Shown here piece after piece: positions 21,649-32,957 of a stretch of DNA of 64,000 bases (the stretch's first letter is position 1; every line of letters begins with the position of its first letter). Origin of the DNA: Rhizopus sp. PT2906 (Eukaryota; Mucoromycota; Mucoromycetes; Mucorales; Rhizopodaceae); contig JAMYHX010000008.1 of the NCBI GenBank assembly GCA_025529335.1, positions 215,146-279,145 on the forward strand, read 5' to 3'. A program made the translations under genes and the position numbers. The notes beneath the pieces are model-generated. The model was not told the DNA's origin, ran no database searches, and saw only the letters and a program-made list of their open reading frames with translations.

Positions 21649-24222
21649 ATGATGCAACCAATTAAGAATTCTACAGATTACTTGCGAGACTCACTCACTA
21701 ATCTATTACATCGCTGGGAGAAAACATACATGGTTGGTTGATTGTAGAGTGACTGAGTAGATCATGAACTCACGTTCCAAGTATGGATAGAAAAAGCGTA
21801 ATGACAATGAACAAGTGATAACACTCTTCATTCAACTGGTGAACAACATTTATGAGCAAATACAAACAGGGCTCTCGACAGATCTATCAGTGTTTGTACA
21901 CTTTTTAACCTGATTGTGAACATTCACTCATAAATATATATATTCTAGTGCTTCTAATGATTTGAAACAGTTTGTAAAAGAGACGACTGCAGATATCATA
22001 AACAAGTCAGCATCCTTTCATTTTTATAACGCGCTAAAGTTATGTTATCAAACATTATTGAAAGATATAGACATGATGTTCACCTTGAAACTGTCGACTG
22101 ATGTATCATTTGCTCATCTATTTGCACCTAATTTTAAGTATCAGGGCAAGGATCTAGAAAGACGATGTCGTCTGATCCTAGACACGGATTTGCCTAAAAT
22201 AACCGATATTTTTAATCTTGGAAATGAATTCCTTGATAATGCTATTAGAAAAGCAATGTTGGATGATGATCAACTCGATTTAACTCTAAAAGATGTAGAA
22301 CTATGGACAATTGAACAGGATAACGATAAACACGTTGATATCGAGCATCTTCAATCAAATATTGAAAGGATTCAGGAGTTATGCAAAAAACTAAATGCGC
22401 TATCACTTGCACCAAGCTGGACAAGTATTCTAAAAGATATAGTGGATGAAAGACTAAGGGCAAAGGAATGGGAAGAGGAGTACAGTCTATCGTTAGTCAA
22501 TGTTCAATTGAAATGGTTACATGCGATAGTATTACCATGGATCTCACATATTATGTCAAGATTGAATAATGAAGGTAATACAATATATAACGCTCTCCAA
22601 GCCTATTGCTCACGTTATTTGGTTTGATACAAGATGCCGACTGGTATGATTTCTTGAGGTTAAAACTAAGAGCAGAGCATGTGTTATATGAGTCAATATA
22701 TCAATATAGGTATGCCCCCCTCTTTACATAGAATACTGGCTTAAATACTCATCCATTTCTAGAATTGGAAATATACTTGATACTATTTTGGATATTCCTG
22801 AAACGAACAATGCCATCTTGGATTTAAAGGTAGACGCAGCATAATCAAACTCTTTTTTCTGACAATCCTGTATTAGATTACTGTGGACAAACGAGGCTAC
22901 TTGGATGACTTGGAAAAAAAACTACTACAAGAGTATGTGTTTGCTCATGACACTATTTGTACTTTACTGATGACCATCATAGGATAAAAAATCGACTTCT
23001 TCAACTAAGCGTGTCTACTACAAGTATTTTAGAATACTATGCAGCATGTGTACAATGTTTAAGGCAGATTGATCCCTCGTGTAAGATATTGTTGACAGTA
23101 ACTGATACAATACAAAAATATATAAGGCAAGCTTCAGGATAAATATCTTTTACTGATAATTAAAAACACCACTTTAGGGAATATCGTAAGGACGTGGCAC
23201 AAGGAGTTGTTACTATCATTAGGAATCCTGAAAACTATGACATTCAGTTACGAGCGAATGATGATGAACCCTATGTATTTTCAATTGATGAATTAAGTAA
23301 TGAAAAGACGCAAAAGGAAAAGATACCAGATAGAGAACACATGTTAGGTAAGATATCACTCTATCTTTTTAACCTTGTAATCAAAACATGGAGAAATAGA
23401 AAAATTGGAAAAGTTGAAAGCAAAGTCATCCGATATGGCAGCACTGTTGATCAGTATGTGCAAATCAGTAAAGGACTTTGTGATAGCATATGGGGATAGA
23501 TTGGGAGAAATACTGTTGAAGACAAAAGACTATGATACTGAAGAAGAAATACTTCGTTTGGAAATAATAAAGATGAACTTTCCTCCAGATATGTTCATTC
23601 GCTGTGATATCATGCTTAAAGATGTGGCAGAAAGTAAGCGAATCGACAAGATGATCCATGAAAACGAAGCCATAGACAACTCCTTCCGTTCTCTGATTGT
23701 ATCACGAAAGTACTGGCCAGGCAATTATGATAGTGGCGATGGTGATGAATCTGAAGATAATGATGACACTCACAACATAATGGAATATTGGCCCCATCAG
23801 AAAAGGTACACCCAGCCGTGATTATTCAATATATGTATATATTCATGCAAATCTAGGATTATGAAGGATTACATGGCAGAGTATGGGAGAAAGAAGGCTT
23901 CGAGAAGGTTGAAATTTTTACCTTCATTGGGCACTGTTTCAATAGAGTTAGAATTTCAATCTGGCAAACAAGAACTCGAGGTTCAACCAGAAGCTGCGGT
24001 CATCATTTCACTTTACGAACATGAAGGTGCGTACCGCACTTGCTATCATTTCAAGTTATCTTATTCTATTTTCTAGGCATAGCATTAACAAAGGATGACA
24101 TAGCGACTAGATTAGGAATTAAGAAGAAAGTGGTGGTAGAATGTATGAATTTTTGGACGCAAAAGGGTATCTTGGAACTTATGGCGGATGGACGATACCA
24201 ACTATTGTCAAACTTAAAATGA
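21649..24222 (+). CDS. APC2: Anaphase-promoting complex subunit 2 (cullin-like)
   Basis: Cullin-family scaffold of the APC/C, the ubiquitin ligase that drives exit from mitosis. Exons: 21649-21732, 21791-21891, 21949-22574, 22634-22709, 22763-22829, 22877-22932, 22983-23126, 23178-23347, 23400-23805, 23857-24026, 24077-24222; the total is 681 residues and stays in frame. The cullin-homology region is clear: FVIAYGDRLGEILLKTKDYD, IMLKDVAESKRI, IVSRKYWPG, FLPSLGTVSIELEF, then a winged helix ending QKGILELMADGRYQLL. The intron at 23127-23177 has a GC donor. The first intron's donor is weak, so the N-terminus is uncertain. The C-terminal WHB domain of other Apc2 proteins is not seen after the stop. 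Confidence 0.87.
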
Positions 24223-24576
24223 CAGCCAAGTTGCTTATAAAAAAAAAAAATACCCAACAAATCTACACGCCGTATACCAACAATAAACTTACTATTCAAC
24301 TTAAAAGCTTTCTATTTTTACATACGTGTAAGCTTGGTGCATGGAATCCGATCAAAGATACAGTGAAGGTATCTTTGAGTTCTCTTACTTAATAGTAATT
24401 GCTGTCTATTGATTCTTCACAGTTATTCACCTATGAATACCACAGTCTCGACTACGAAGAAGGTATTTAAACATGTCCCCTTTTTAACAAAAACAGAACA
24501 AGATGAACAAAGACAAAAGAAGAAGAGATCTATGCTACAGATGTACAGTGGTGTATCAACAGCAAAGAATATTTGA
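24219..24576 (+). CDS. Possible small gene overlapping the APC2 stop
   Basis: After the APC2 stop, three segments splice in phase to 89 residues: 24219-24368, 24423-24462 and 24497-24576, each with sound splice borders. The ATG shares four bases (ATGA) with the APC2 stop. Readable parts are KLGAWNPIKDTVK, LFTYEYHSLDYEEE and a basic tail QDEQRQKKKRSMLQMY. I do not recognise the protein. It could instead be the 3' end of a longer transcript or an alternative C-terminus of APC2 through a splice I cannot see. Confidence 0.3.
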
Positions 24577-25610
24577 CTTTTTGCCTTGTTTGCTGACCAT
24601 TTTTTGGTCTTTCAGATATGCGATTGGCTCTATAACTGCTAAACGCGAAACTTGGCAGTGCACTTGAAGTAGATAGCCCTTGAAGAAGGCTTTGCCAGGA
24701 CAATTTATATGTTTCCAGAATCTTTTCAAAGGTGATCAGGATATTTATGGAGCACGACGTAGTAGCTTATATTGCAATGGAGCAAACCTCTAAATGGATT
24801 GGCAAGTAGAGCCAAAAAAGGAGAAAAGTTGTACTTTAAGTCTATTAAAATATACACTCCCCTTTTTGGTTACATATGGTTACAATTGTCTGTAAGACTG
24901 TGACAACAGTCATGCACATCCGATCATCACTACTCAGCTGTAACGCGGAATGACTTGGCCACTTGGCTTGTCTTTTCCAGAGTTACATAGAAAATGAAAA
25001 AGGATTTTTTTTTATTGGAGTAATGATTGTGATTTCATAAACTGAACAGCAATGGAAAGTGCCACTAATTTGTATACGCGCGCACGCAGATCATTATCCA
25101 GGGTCATGATAACAAAGTTAGTCTGAAAAAAGATTACAAAGGTGTATTACATTTTTAGTTCCTTGGGAAAATAAAGAATTACTCTAATCCTTCACATTTA
25201 ACAATAAAATGACATGCGCTTACAGTCTTGATTCGATGCCAATTGATTGTCAACGAAACCTCGAGATGCTTTGATTTCATTTACAATATAGAGTAATGTA
25301 GACATACGCCTACAACCAAGCACATACATACACACACAAAAAAAAGAGGATAAAAGCAGTTTAAAAGACAAGAGGTCACATTGATACGAGAACATCAGGT
25401 GCATGAAGAAGAAGGAGTCGCCAATGGGTAAAATACACGACAATAACACAAAAATGTAATGGCAATCTTTTCCTTTGAGAAATACATGAGTAACATTAAG
25501 TAAGGAAGTTCTTCTTTACAATCTGTATTACTCGTTTTCTAGTATAAATATATAAAAGGTAAAGCAGATCTCATGAAAACCTCATCTTGTTGTAAAAAAC
25601 CAACAATACA
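24577..25610. other. Intergenic, no gene seen
   Basis: About 1 kb with stops in every frame and no RNA gene recognised. The last 60 bp are a plausible promoter and leader for the phospholipase gene (TATAAATATATAAAAGG near 25541). Confidence 0.5.
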
Positions 25611-27223
25611 ATGGTCTTATTCAAGCTCATATCATTGATCTCAATTGCTGCTCTAAGCGTGAATGCTATAGATGTCGCGTCTATTTCTGAATGTCCAAAG
25701 CTGTCTCCTAGAAATGTCACAGCAAAGGACATTACTGATCTTCGTGTTGATGATATCCAAATCGTCGCTGCATTAGGCGATAGGTACAGTAGAAACAAGT
25801 ATTAAAATGGAATATTGACCTTTTTTATACTCATAGTATCATGGCTGGATTTGGCATGATGGGTATCAACAATGGTGAAGGAGGTACTGGGATCTTAAAC
25901 TTTAGCTCGGTGATGGAGTTCCGTGGCAACAGCTATGGTATTGGTGGTGATAGTGGGGCTGTCACTTTGGCAAATTTTATAAAGAACTACAACCCAAAAG
26001 TCCAAGGGGCATCTACCTTGAGTCATCTTGCCTCGTTATGTTATGGAACCTTGTGCTCTCCACCGTTATCCATGTGTAAGCTCTTTCTTCTTTTCACTGA
26101 ATTTACCACATCTCTAACACACTTTGGTTAGACCGCCCCCTAAGAGATAATCTAAATGCTGCTCAAAGTGGTGCAATGGCAGTAAATCTTGATTATGAAC
26201 TTGATTATCTTATTCCTCGTAAGTTGAACTAGCATTACATTTAGGCTATTGTATTAAACTATGGTCAATTAGGTATCAAATCTCAGTTCCTCTTATCTGA
26301 CGGATATAACACTGCATGGAAGATGATTACGATTCAAATAGGCAGTAAGTTAATCTCATGTATACATAAACATCTTTATTGACTGCTGTAAAAAGGTAAT
26401 GATCAATGCGCTTCTTGCGACAGCTCAATGGCACAATACGTCACTCCAGAAGCCTACGGAAAATACGTGGAAGCTGCCATTCAAAGGATTCAAAAGGAAG
26501 TTCCTAGAACTGTAGTGAACTTGCGTAAGATACTCTTTTTTAATTCAGAACCTTAAGCTCTGACCTATGTCTCTCTAGTTGGAACGTTTAAAGTTTCAGG
26601 CGTCTTTCCTCTAACTGCTGGTCAGACTCAATATTGTAAACCCAATGGTTTATTGGAAAATAAGCTTGAATGTGGCTGCTCCAGTTCTGCAGATAACTTG
26701 GCAAGTATGGATGCTGTATCTGATGGTAAGAATAACAATCAGATTGATTAGCTCCTGACTGTTGTGGATAGGATACAATCAGCAATTACAGGCAATTGCT
26801 GCAAAATATCCAGGAAAACCTGGAGGAACATTTGCGGTCATGTACACTCCTGCTCCAATTGATCTATCTTCTTTCCCTGTTGATGCTCTTAGGTAATAAC
26901 AAGTGTCGTTCTTTGTATACTTTATCTAATATATTTTTTATAGCAACCTCGATTGTTTCCATCCTAGTTTAAAAGGTCATCAATGGATAGCCAAGGTAAG
27001 GTTGGTTTATTTATTATATAAATATCTCAATTTATATTGTCTCATAGACTTTTTGGAATCAACTATTCCTCAAGAATTCTCAGAAACCTTCCATCATCAA
27101 ATTTGATGAAGGTCTGAAGGTAAGAATCTTTTTTTTTTTTAAATAAATGTAGCATTCTAATATTTTTTTTTTTAGATTCACTGTCCTGCTGATAATGATA
27201 GGTTGCCAACAGTCTCTTCCTAA
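25611..27223 (+). CDS. PLB1: Secreted GDSL-type phospholipase B
   Basis: Secreted SGNH/GDSL hydrolase of the phospholipase B1 (PLB/LIP) type, which removes acyl chains from phospholipids outside the cell. Ten exons (25611-25783, 25837-26075, 26132-26218, 26273-26344, 26396-26524, 26579-26725, 26772-26892, 26944-26995, 27048-27119, 27176-27223) code 379 residues. A signal peptide covers about residues 1-19. Block I is ALGDSIMAGFG, with Ser58 as nucleophile. The block III-type motif is IGSNDQCASC, and block V is LDCFHPSLKGH (Asp and His of the triad). Eight or more cysteines suggest disulfides. There is no GPI or TM tail. The nine introns are among the densest in the window. Unrelated to the patatin-type yeast Plb1 despite the name. 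Confidence 0.92.
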
Positions 27224-27356
27224 CTGATTATAATAAATATGCTCATAAAGAGCTGCATAACAACGAAAAGACATTGTACCTTGTGTGACAATAAGAGAAA
27301 GGGAACTAAAACTTTTTTATTTAATTAATGAAAGCTTTTTTATTTTTATATTCTTG

Positions 27357-28146
27357 ATGAACTCTTTCAGCTCCTTTCTCAACTTTAAACGATCTCCAAC
27401 TGAAAGAGGCCATCATAAATCAGACAACTATACCAACCAAGCTGATAATGCCATTACCATTTCATTTGAAGACACTTATTATGATGTTGACTTTGGTCAG
27501 CTGTCCATGAATCAACTTACAGTAGCTGATTTAAAAGAAAGATGTAAAAGAATCACGGGAGTACCTTTGGCAATCATGAATCTCAAGGTTTCAGGAGGTA
27601 AGTTCACAATATCTTTTCCTCTCCCTTTTTAAGTAACCAATTAGGATAAGCAAATATAAAGGATGATACAGCCACTTTATCATCTGTTGGTATCTATAGA
27701 GGTTCTGTTGTCTATGTTTTTGGAGAAAAGACAAATGTGAGTAGTGATTGAAGAGGAAGACTTGTTTAAACTGACTTTGACTATAGATGGAACAAACAAA
27801 ACTGACAGTGTCTGGAAATCCTGAAGAAGTTGGATATATGACAAGAGTATCAAAGATTATGGAAAAAGTGAATGATTCTAAAAACAAGATTGAAGAGTTT
27901 GATATGATGGTCATCTGTATCCTACAAAATGTTGATAGTGGGGAGCAAAAAAGAAAAGAAGCAGAGACATTGGGCATATATCTATACGAGATATTAATGC
28001 AAGCATTAATTGCACTCGATGGTGTGAATTGTCCTTTTGAATTTCAGACAGCAAGAGCAAATAGGAAGGAAGGAGTAAAAGAGTGTCAAGAGTTGATGGA
28101 TAGAATAGAAAAATCAAGAGAAGCCTTGAAGGCATATTATAACTAG
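27357..28146 (+). CDS. BAG-domain Hsp70 cochaperone with ubiquitin-like region
   Basis: Bag1-like nucleotide exchange factor for Hsp70. Exons 27357-27597, 27651-27736 and 27787-28146 code 228 residues. Residues 30-115 form a ubiquitin-like fold (ITISFEDTYYDVDFGQLS, LTVADLKERCKRITGVP, MNLKVSGA, LSSVGIYRGSVVYVFG). Residues 130-228 are a three-helix BAG domain (VSKIMEKVNDSKNKIEEF, then LYEILMQALIALDGV and a final amphipathic helix). The first intron's acceptor at 27650 was preferred over 27644 because only it keeps the frame. Tail-to-tail with the TMEM234-like gene, 89 bp apart. Confidence 0.85.
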
Positions 28147-28235
28147 AATAAATCTATCCTCCCCTTTGTTAGTTGTCAAGAGACGCGTTTCAAAAACCAG
28201 AGTCGGATTTATATAGAATTCACTCTTTTTTTTTT

Positions 28236-28844
28236 TTATTTTCCACCGACACAGATGACAACACCTACAATGACTAAACCCATGCCTAGCCATGCATCTA
28301 TGAATAAAAGGATTGAGTAAATGAGTTTAAATAAAGACAAGCTTTACCTCTTCCACCAATAGATTCGCCCAAGAGTAAGCCTGTTAATAGAGAAAATATG
28401 AATGTAAGCGAATTGGTAATTGGAACAGCCAGCGACATGTCTATTTTTGTTTAAATCAGCTCTTTTTATTATTATTGTTATCATATTTACCTGATTTTCC
28501 AAGGGTATAATAATAGACTATGGACCCACTCAAGTTGATTACTAATGGAACTAGATACTATTCATAAATGAGCATTTTTATGATGAATGATGTTTCTATA
28601 GTACTCTTTACCTGCCATTTTGTCAATAGATATTTTATTTCAGCAACCCACTTTTGTAACCCACCTTGAGGATATCGTTCAGATACTTTTTCAAGCCCTG
28701 CACTTCCCTTTTTAATCAAGGGATTTGTTGATCCCCAACAAATAGCTACGAGGATGAACCCAAAGAGTTGACCTTGTCATATTATTATTATTATTATTAT
28801 GATTATTATCACTACTTATCGCACTTACGAATAGAATCGGACAT
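28236..28844 (-). CDS. TMEM234: TMEM234-like small multi-pass membrane protein
   Basis: Four-TM protein of the TMEM234 family, related to the small drug/metabolite transporter fold; no transport substrate is known. Minus-strand exons 28844-28829, 28772-28612, 28557-28491, 28440-28348 and 28297-28236 code 132 residues. Conserved family wording: ILVAICWGSTNPLIKKGSAG near the N-terminus, then SGSIVYYYTLGKSDMSLAVP, ITNSLTFIFSLLTGLLLGE and a last hydrophobic helix ending VGG. The first coding exon is only 16 nt. The gene starts 41 bp from the start of the next gene on the opposite strand. Confidence 0.88.
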
Positions 28845-28885
28845 CACCAGGGAAAAAAAAAAAAAAAAAAGAAAAGAGACAATAA
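28845..28885. promoter_or_regulatory. 41-bp head-to-head spacer, poly(A)-rich
   Basis: The divergent start codons of the TMEM234-like gene and the small membrane protein are 41 bp apart, with a run of about 20 A inside. The run could act as a nucleosome-excluding shared promoter. Alternatively, transcription of one gene starts inside the other, or one start codon is annotated too far upstream: the right-hand gene has a second ATG at 28913. Confidence 0.5.
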
Positions 28886-29333
28886 ATGCAAATTATTTCT
28901 TCCGCTTCAACCATGAATGAGGATGCAGCTTTATTACGAGAAAACACCAAAAGCGACTATAAAACAAAGCTCAAGAAAGCCTTTATTTGGTTTTGGAGGA
29001 TTTGTATATTTGCTATAACAGGTTCTTCAAGTGTTCATGTCACTTCTGCACTTTTACATTGGCTTCATTTCTCAAGTAAGTGTACGCATATAATGAATGG
29101 AATAGACGGAGTTTACAAAAATAAATGTAGAAAATGCATGGTATTATTATGTGATGTTTATCTTGGTAGAGACAGTAGTTTACACCATCATGCTCGTCTC
29201 TATTGGCACTATTCTCTTTCAATGGCGATATTTTTGTACAATAGCCTTTAGATTGTGGGCATGGTTAATGCCTAAACGATGGAAAGCTTGGTGTACAAGA
29301 CGCCTTGATGACTCACCAACAACACTTTTGTAA
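28886..29333 (+). CDS. Small two-TM membrane protein (DUF6787-like?)
   Basis: Exons 28886-29075 and 29170-29333 code 117 residues. Two hydrophobic helices are evident, FIWFWRICIFAITGSSSV and TVVYTIMLVSIGTILFQWRY. They are separated by HVTSALLHWL and followed by a Trp/Arg-rich tail (LWAWLMPKRWKAWCTRR). The FAITGSSSV...LLHWL step followed by a helix and an FxW pattern reminds me of the small membrane family DUF6787, seen mostly in bacteria and some eukaryotes. I recall this only loosely. Function unknown. A downstream Met (residue 10) could be the true start. Confidence 0.65.
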
Positions 29334-29370
29334 TTATTGCTTTTTATTATAAAAAATAGGGAGGGGTATT

Positions 29371-30314
29371 TCACCTATAGGTTAAATAAGCGAGTTGAAG
29401 ACAGGCTACTTGATTGACAGTATAATCCAAGGCATAATAACATAACTTTTGAAAGGGTAAGACAAGAACAGGTAATTGACCTCGACAGAGATGAGAATCG
29501 AATATGTATAGAGCGTCCATATCCTTTGAATGGAAGTGGCGTGTAATCTTTTGTTGATTTTCGGGATCAAATCGGACCCAGTATACTACACCTCCTATAC
29601 TGGGCGCACGAAATACCCAAACACCTCTATAAACTGAGAATGGTGATGATGATAGTGACGATGATGATGATGATGATAAAGGTGATATTGATGAAAGGGG
29701 GATAGCGTGGGTGTTGGTATATTGCTACTACTATTACTACTATTTGCACTGCTATTGATACTGTTGCCATCGTTGCTTTTATTATTACTATCAGGAACTA
29801 TGTATGTACTACGATTGGTTTCATAATTATGAACTATATCTTGTTTTGCCTTTTTAAACAAGAGAGAGAATGGCCACCGCTTCTTCTTTTCTTTATTTGT
29901 GACAAGCGTGGCAGGACTCTCGTTATTATCATCACTCGTTGGGTTCAAAAATTCTTGTTCTATTGATGTCGGCTCTTCGTCCTGTTCATTAACTGTGGGC
30001 GTATAAACAATTTTAGTAATTTTACTATTGATGATCGCATTTTTTGCTGCAAGTAACTCGAGTTCATTCATGGGTTCACCATCCAGATGTTCATTGCATG
30101 ATGGGTCAATTTCTTGCATTTCATCCATCAAATCTCTTGATACTATGTCATAATCCTTTATAATAGATTAGAATAGATCTATATAATACATCTTACTTAC
30201 ATAATCTGTTCCTGTTGATAATGACTTCTTAAGTGGTGGTCTTGACTCATTCTTGTCTTGATAATGATCATAATGATAAGGATAATAATGATAATTTGAA
30301 TATGAAGATGTCAT
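29371..30314 (-). CDS. Hypothetical protein with conserved C-terminal domain
   Basis: I do not recognise this protein. Exon 1 is 30314-30201 and exon 2 starts at 30155. The acidic middle part (DLMDEMQEIDPSC, TPTVNEQDEEPTSIEQEF) is followed by a basic WPFSLLFKKAK patch. After that the frame runs into Ser/Asn then His codons made by microsatellites. A different frame from about 29635 to the stop at 29371 is clearly coding: YRGVWVFRAPSIGG, VYWVRFDPENQQKI, YIFDSHLCRGQLPVLVLPF. An intron must bridge them, with acceptor near 29636. Several AGT codons around 29770-29720 offer donors of the same phase, so the exact join is undecided. The W-x-F...FDPENQ pattern is faintly WWE-like. Confidence 0.55.
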
Positions 30315-31445
30315 CTTTAATAAAGAGAGAAAAAGAGAAAAAAAAAAGGAACCCAAATTGACAACAAAATTTATTATAATTTTATTTGGTTATGCAGCAT
30401 AGATCCCTTTTTTTTTTTGATAAAGTTTAATCCATTTGAAACACAGAATCGAACTGTATCTTTGTCTTGTTGACATAAACACAGCAAAGAAAGGATTCAA
30501 ATTAGAGAATGACAAAGTACCCCCATGACTCATTGTTAAAATAGTTAATAAAATTGTATGTTCTTCATTTGAGACAATCACCGTAACATCAAGTTAGAAT
30601 GAGGCAGGTTAGTTATTATATAGATGGCTAGCTCGATGTTGATTCTAAATATATACAGTGCTTTGCGTTTGAAGATATAAAGCTAGTCATGTCACTTGTA
30701 TTTTATCATAAACTACAAGAGCAAACTCCAAAAAGCATTTTATCAAGAATTCCTCGGCTTCTTATTCCATACAAAGACGAAGATCGCTGCATCAAAGTAG
30801 AAACTGCACAGACAATGGGATATTTTGGCGGAAGAGTTTGGACTGATTTTTAAATAGGCATATAGGTTGTGAAATTTAGGCCAATCCTCAAAAATGGTCA
30901 TATTGGCCTATATTTTCTAACGGATCTCTGCTATTGGCTGAAAATTTATTTTCAATTAACATTTTATTCATTCTTTACTACTGCTTTGTGCTGAACTGAA
31001 GAAAAAAAAAAGAGTAAAAGAGGAAGTCAAGCTAGTCTTTTTAATATTGCTGCTAACATCTTGTTTATCTTTACTTGTTTGTAGAAAGTTGACCATGTGA
31101 ACAACACTACTCACATATCTTCTTTAAAGTTACCTTCCGTACTCATAAAAACATACTTCCTCTGTCCAAGTAAGCTTCTTGTTGGCCATATTGCATCTAT
31201 GTATTGACTTTCGTTCACTAACATTATTTCTTTATAAAGATAAAGTTGTCAATTTATTCAAGATGGCTATTAACAGCTATTTTAAAGTAGATATTAAGTG
31301 GCTCGAAGAATAAAAGGCAAGTAGAAAAAAAGACAAAGTGTTATCCTTATTGTTTATTTGGAAGTGTTTTTTTTTTTCAATAAAATTGAGCGAGAGCGTA
31401 CCACAATGAGCAGCGCCTTCGTTGCTTTGAGATGTATAGTTTTCT
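30315..31445. other. Gene-poor stretch with a 55-codon open frame
   Basis: Mostly stops in all frames. A short plus-strand frame at 30689-30853 (MSLVFYHKLQEQ to GGRVWTDF) codes 54 residues. It has no relatives that I recognise and no clear splice signals, so I do not call it a gene. It lies next to relics of expanded gene families and may be such a relic. Confidence 0.4.
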
Positions 31446-32059
31446 TTATAAATTCTGCAAACTTGGTACAATACTTGAACTTGGCTTAAAAAATTTAAGA
31501 GCTGTCCTTTTTTCTCTAGGGAATGTCAGTGTACAGATCTCTGTTAAAGTGTACAGCTTTGGGATAATATTTGACATGAGATAAAAAGTGATGTTGCGCC
31601 CTAAACTCTCATTAGTTTTTTTTTTTGGGATACTTAGACGGAATACTTTACCTACTGCTTGGAAACCAAGTACACCCTTCAATCCTTTGTTACGAAGTTC
31701 GTCTTTCGTAAAAAACAGCAACTCGGTATAGGTCTTTTTTATTAGCGTTTTGGGCGCCTTTTCTAACTTCACCTCACCACTCACGCTTTTATACCACTGC
31801 CCATCAGCGTCGCAGGCATCAACGGCGTAATCGAATCGGCAACCCGTTGCTGGCCCATGGCTATTGACTTTATCCAATCTACTTCAGTATATATGGATAT
31901 ACCAATGCCATATACACTTTTGATTATTTTACTTACGGGTGCGCTACTGCCATTGGATCATCTGATGCAAAGAGTGCTTTGCATAAAGGATGAATGAAGC
32001 AAGCTACAAGTTCTAATTCGGAGCAAGCGTTCTCTCTTCTCTTGTATGCTTCAGATAAA
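31446..32059 (-). CDS. PD-(D/E)XK-like family protein, partial
   Basis: Two minus-strand exons, 32059-31937 and 31881-31446, splice in phase. The first gives SEAYKRRENACSELELVACF and IHPLCKALFASDDP. The second gives GCRFDYAVDACDADGQWYKS, then SGEVKLEKAP and a helical FTKDELRNKGLKGVLGFQ stretch, ending in YLMSNIIPKLYTLTEICTL. The order D-(x)n-G-E-V-K after a hydrophobic strand is the signature of PD-(D/E)XK nuclease-like folds. Proteins of this style form large, variable families in Mucoromycota genomes, often near mobile elements. An acceptor at 32060 shows that upstream exons are expected, but none join cleanly, so it is probably a truncated copy. Confidence 0.45.
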
Positions 32060-32404
32060 CTAAATAAGTGGTTAACTATAGAATATCGACATAACTCAAT
32101 AAAGCTTACGTTGCTTTTAAGGTTTTTGTTATTTGCACAGCATTTCTTGTAAGAAATTATTTGAAGAAAGAAAAAATACAAAAACTGACCACAAAATACG
32201 TTATTCTTATAGACGCGTTATGCCCAATTCTCATCGGTCCTTAATTCATGCAATAATCCTATTCTTAATGATAATCTCACTCTCTCGTCTCAACATAATA
32301 AGGAAATTATTACAAATTCATCGATAGTTTAATGAATGACGTGCAATAGATTTTTTGTTCAAAGTGTTTATTATATCAATTGTAAAAAAAAAGGAAAAAA
32401 AAAA

Positions 32405-32768
32405 TCACTGTTGTCTTGGCGGAAGTGTATAGGATTGTCCAACGTCATACACTTCAGTAGCTGTTCCTTTCAGAGTGTTTACTAATAAGGAACATTTCAT
32501 TTAGCTTGCCCTTACTGAGCTAATAAAGCAGACTTTCTTTCCATAGCTTGTTTATTACCTGGCAATGCTTTTCTCCTTTATTGATGAATTCGCTAAAGCG
32601 CAGGTTTCTCTCGTCCATGTCATTAGTACTTGGAATATTACCAAAGGCAGCGTTTAGCATCTCTTCAATCGTGTTCGACAAGGCGACATTCTCATCTGTA
32701 ACAGGAGCTATATGCAGTCTTGAACGTTCTGTAAAAGGTGCTTGAAATATACAATTGACACACAACAA
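32405..32768 (-). pseudogene. Fragments of a second copy of the same expanded family
   Basis: Minus-strand pieces upstream of the PD-(D/E)XK-like exons. 32768-32551 reads APFTERSRLHIAPVTDENVA and RFSEFINKGEKHCQ, followed by a GTAATA donor. 32500-32405 reads NTLKGTATEVYDVGQSYTL and ends PPRQQ-stop, which looks like a natural C-terminus. A C-terminus lying upstream of the core domain suggests rearranged or tandem broken copies, not one gene. Confidence 0.35.
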
Positions 32769-32957
32769 AAGTAAGAAGTAGCAAGTATCTCGTGATCAAA
32801 AAACATCAGCTATATAAAGAAATATGAGACAAGATGCTGGAGCTTTATCGTCATTCAAGTTGGACAAGACGGAAAAACAGAGGCGAAAGAAGATTTAGAG
32901 ATAAGACATAAAGCACCTTAGCCAGAAAAATAGTAAGAAATGCAGATTCAGAACAAA

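Noticed and set aside
24141..24392. 83-codon open frame over the APC2 3' end
   Set aside because: Its first half is out of phase with the clear winged-helix coding sequence of APC2; only its later part is kept, as a possible small gene starting at 24219.
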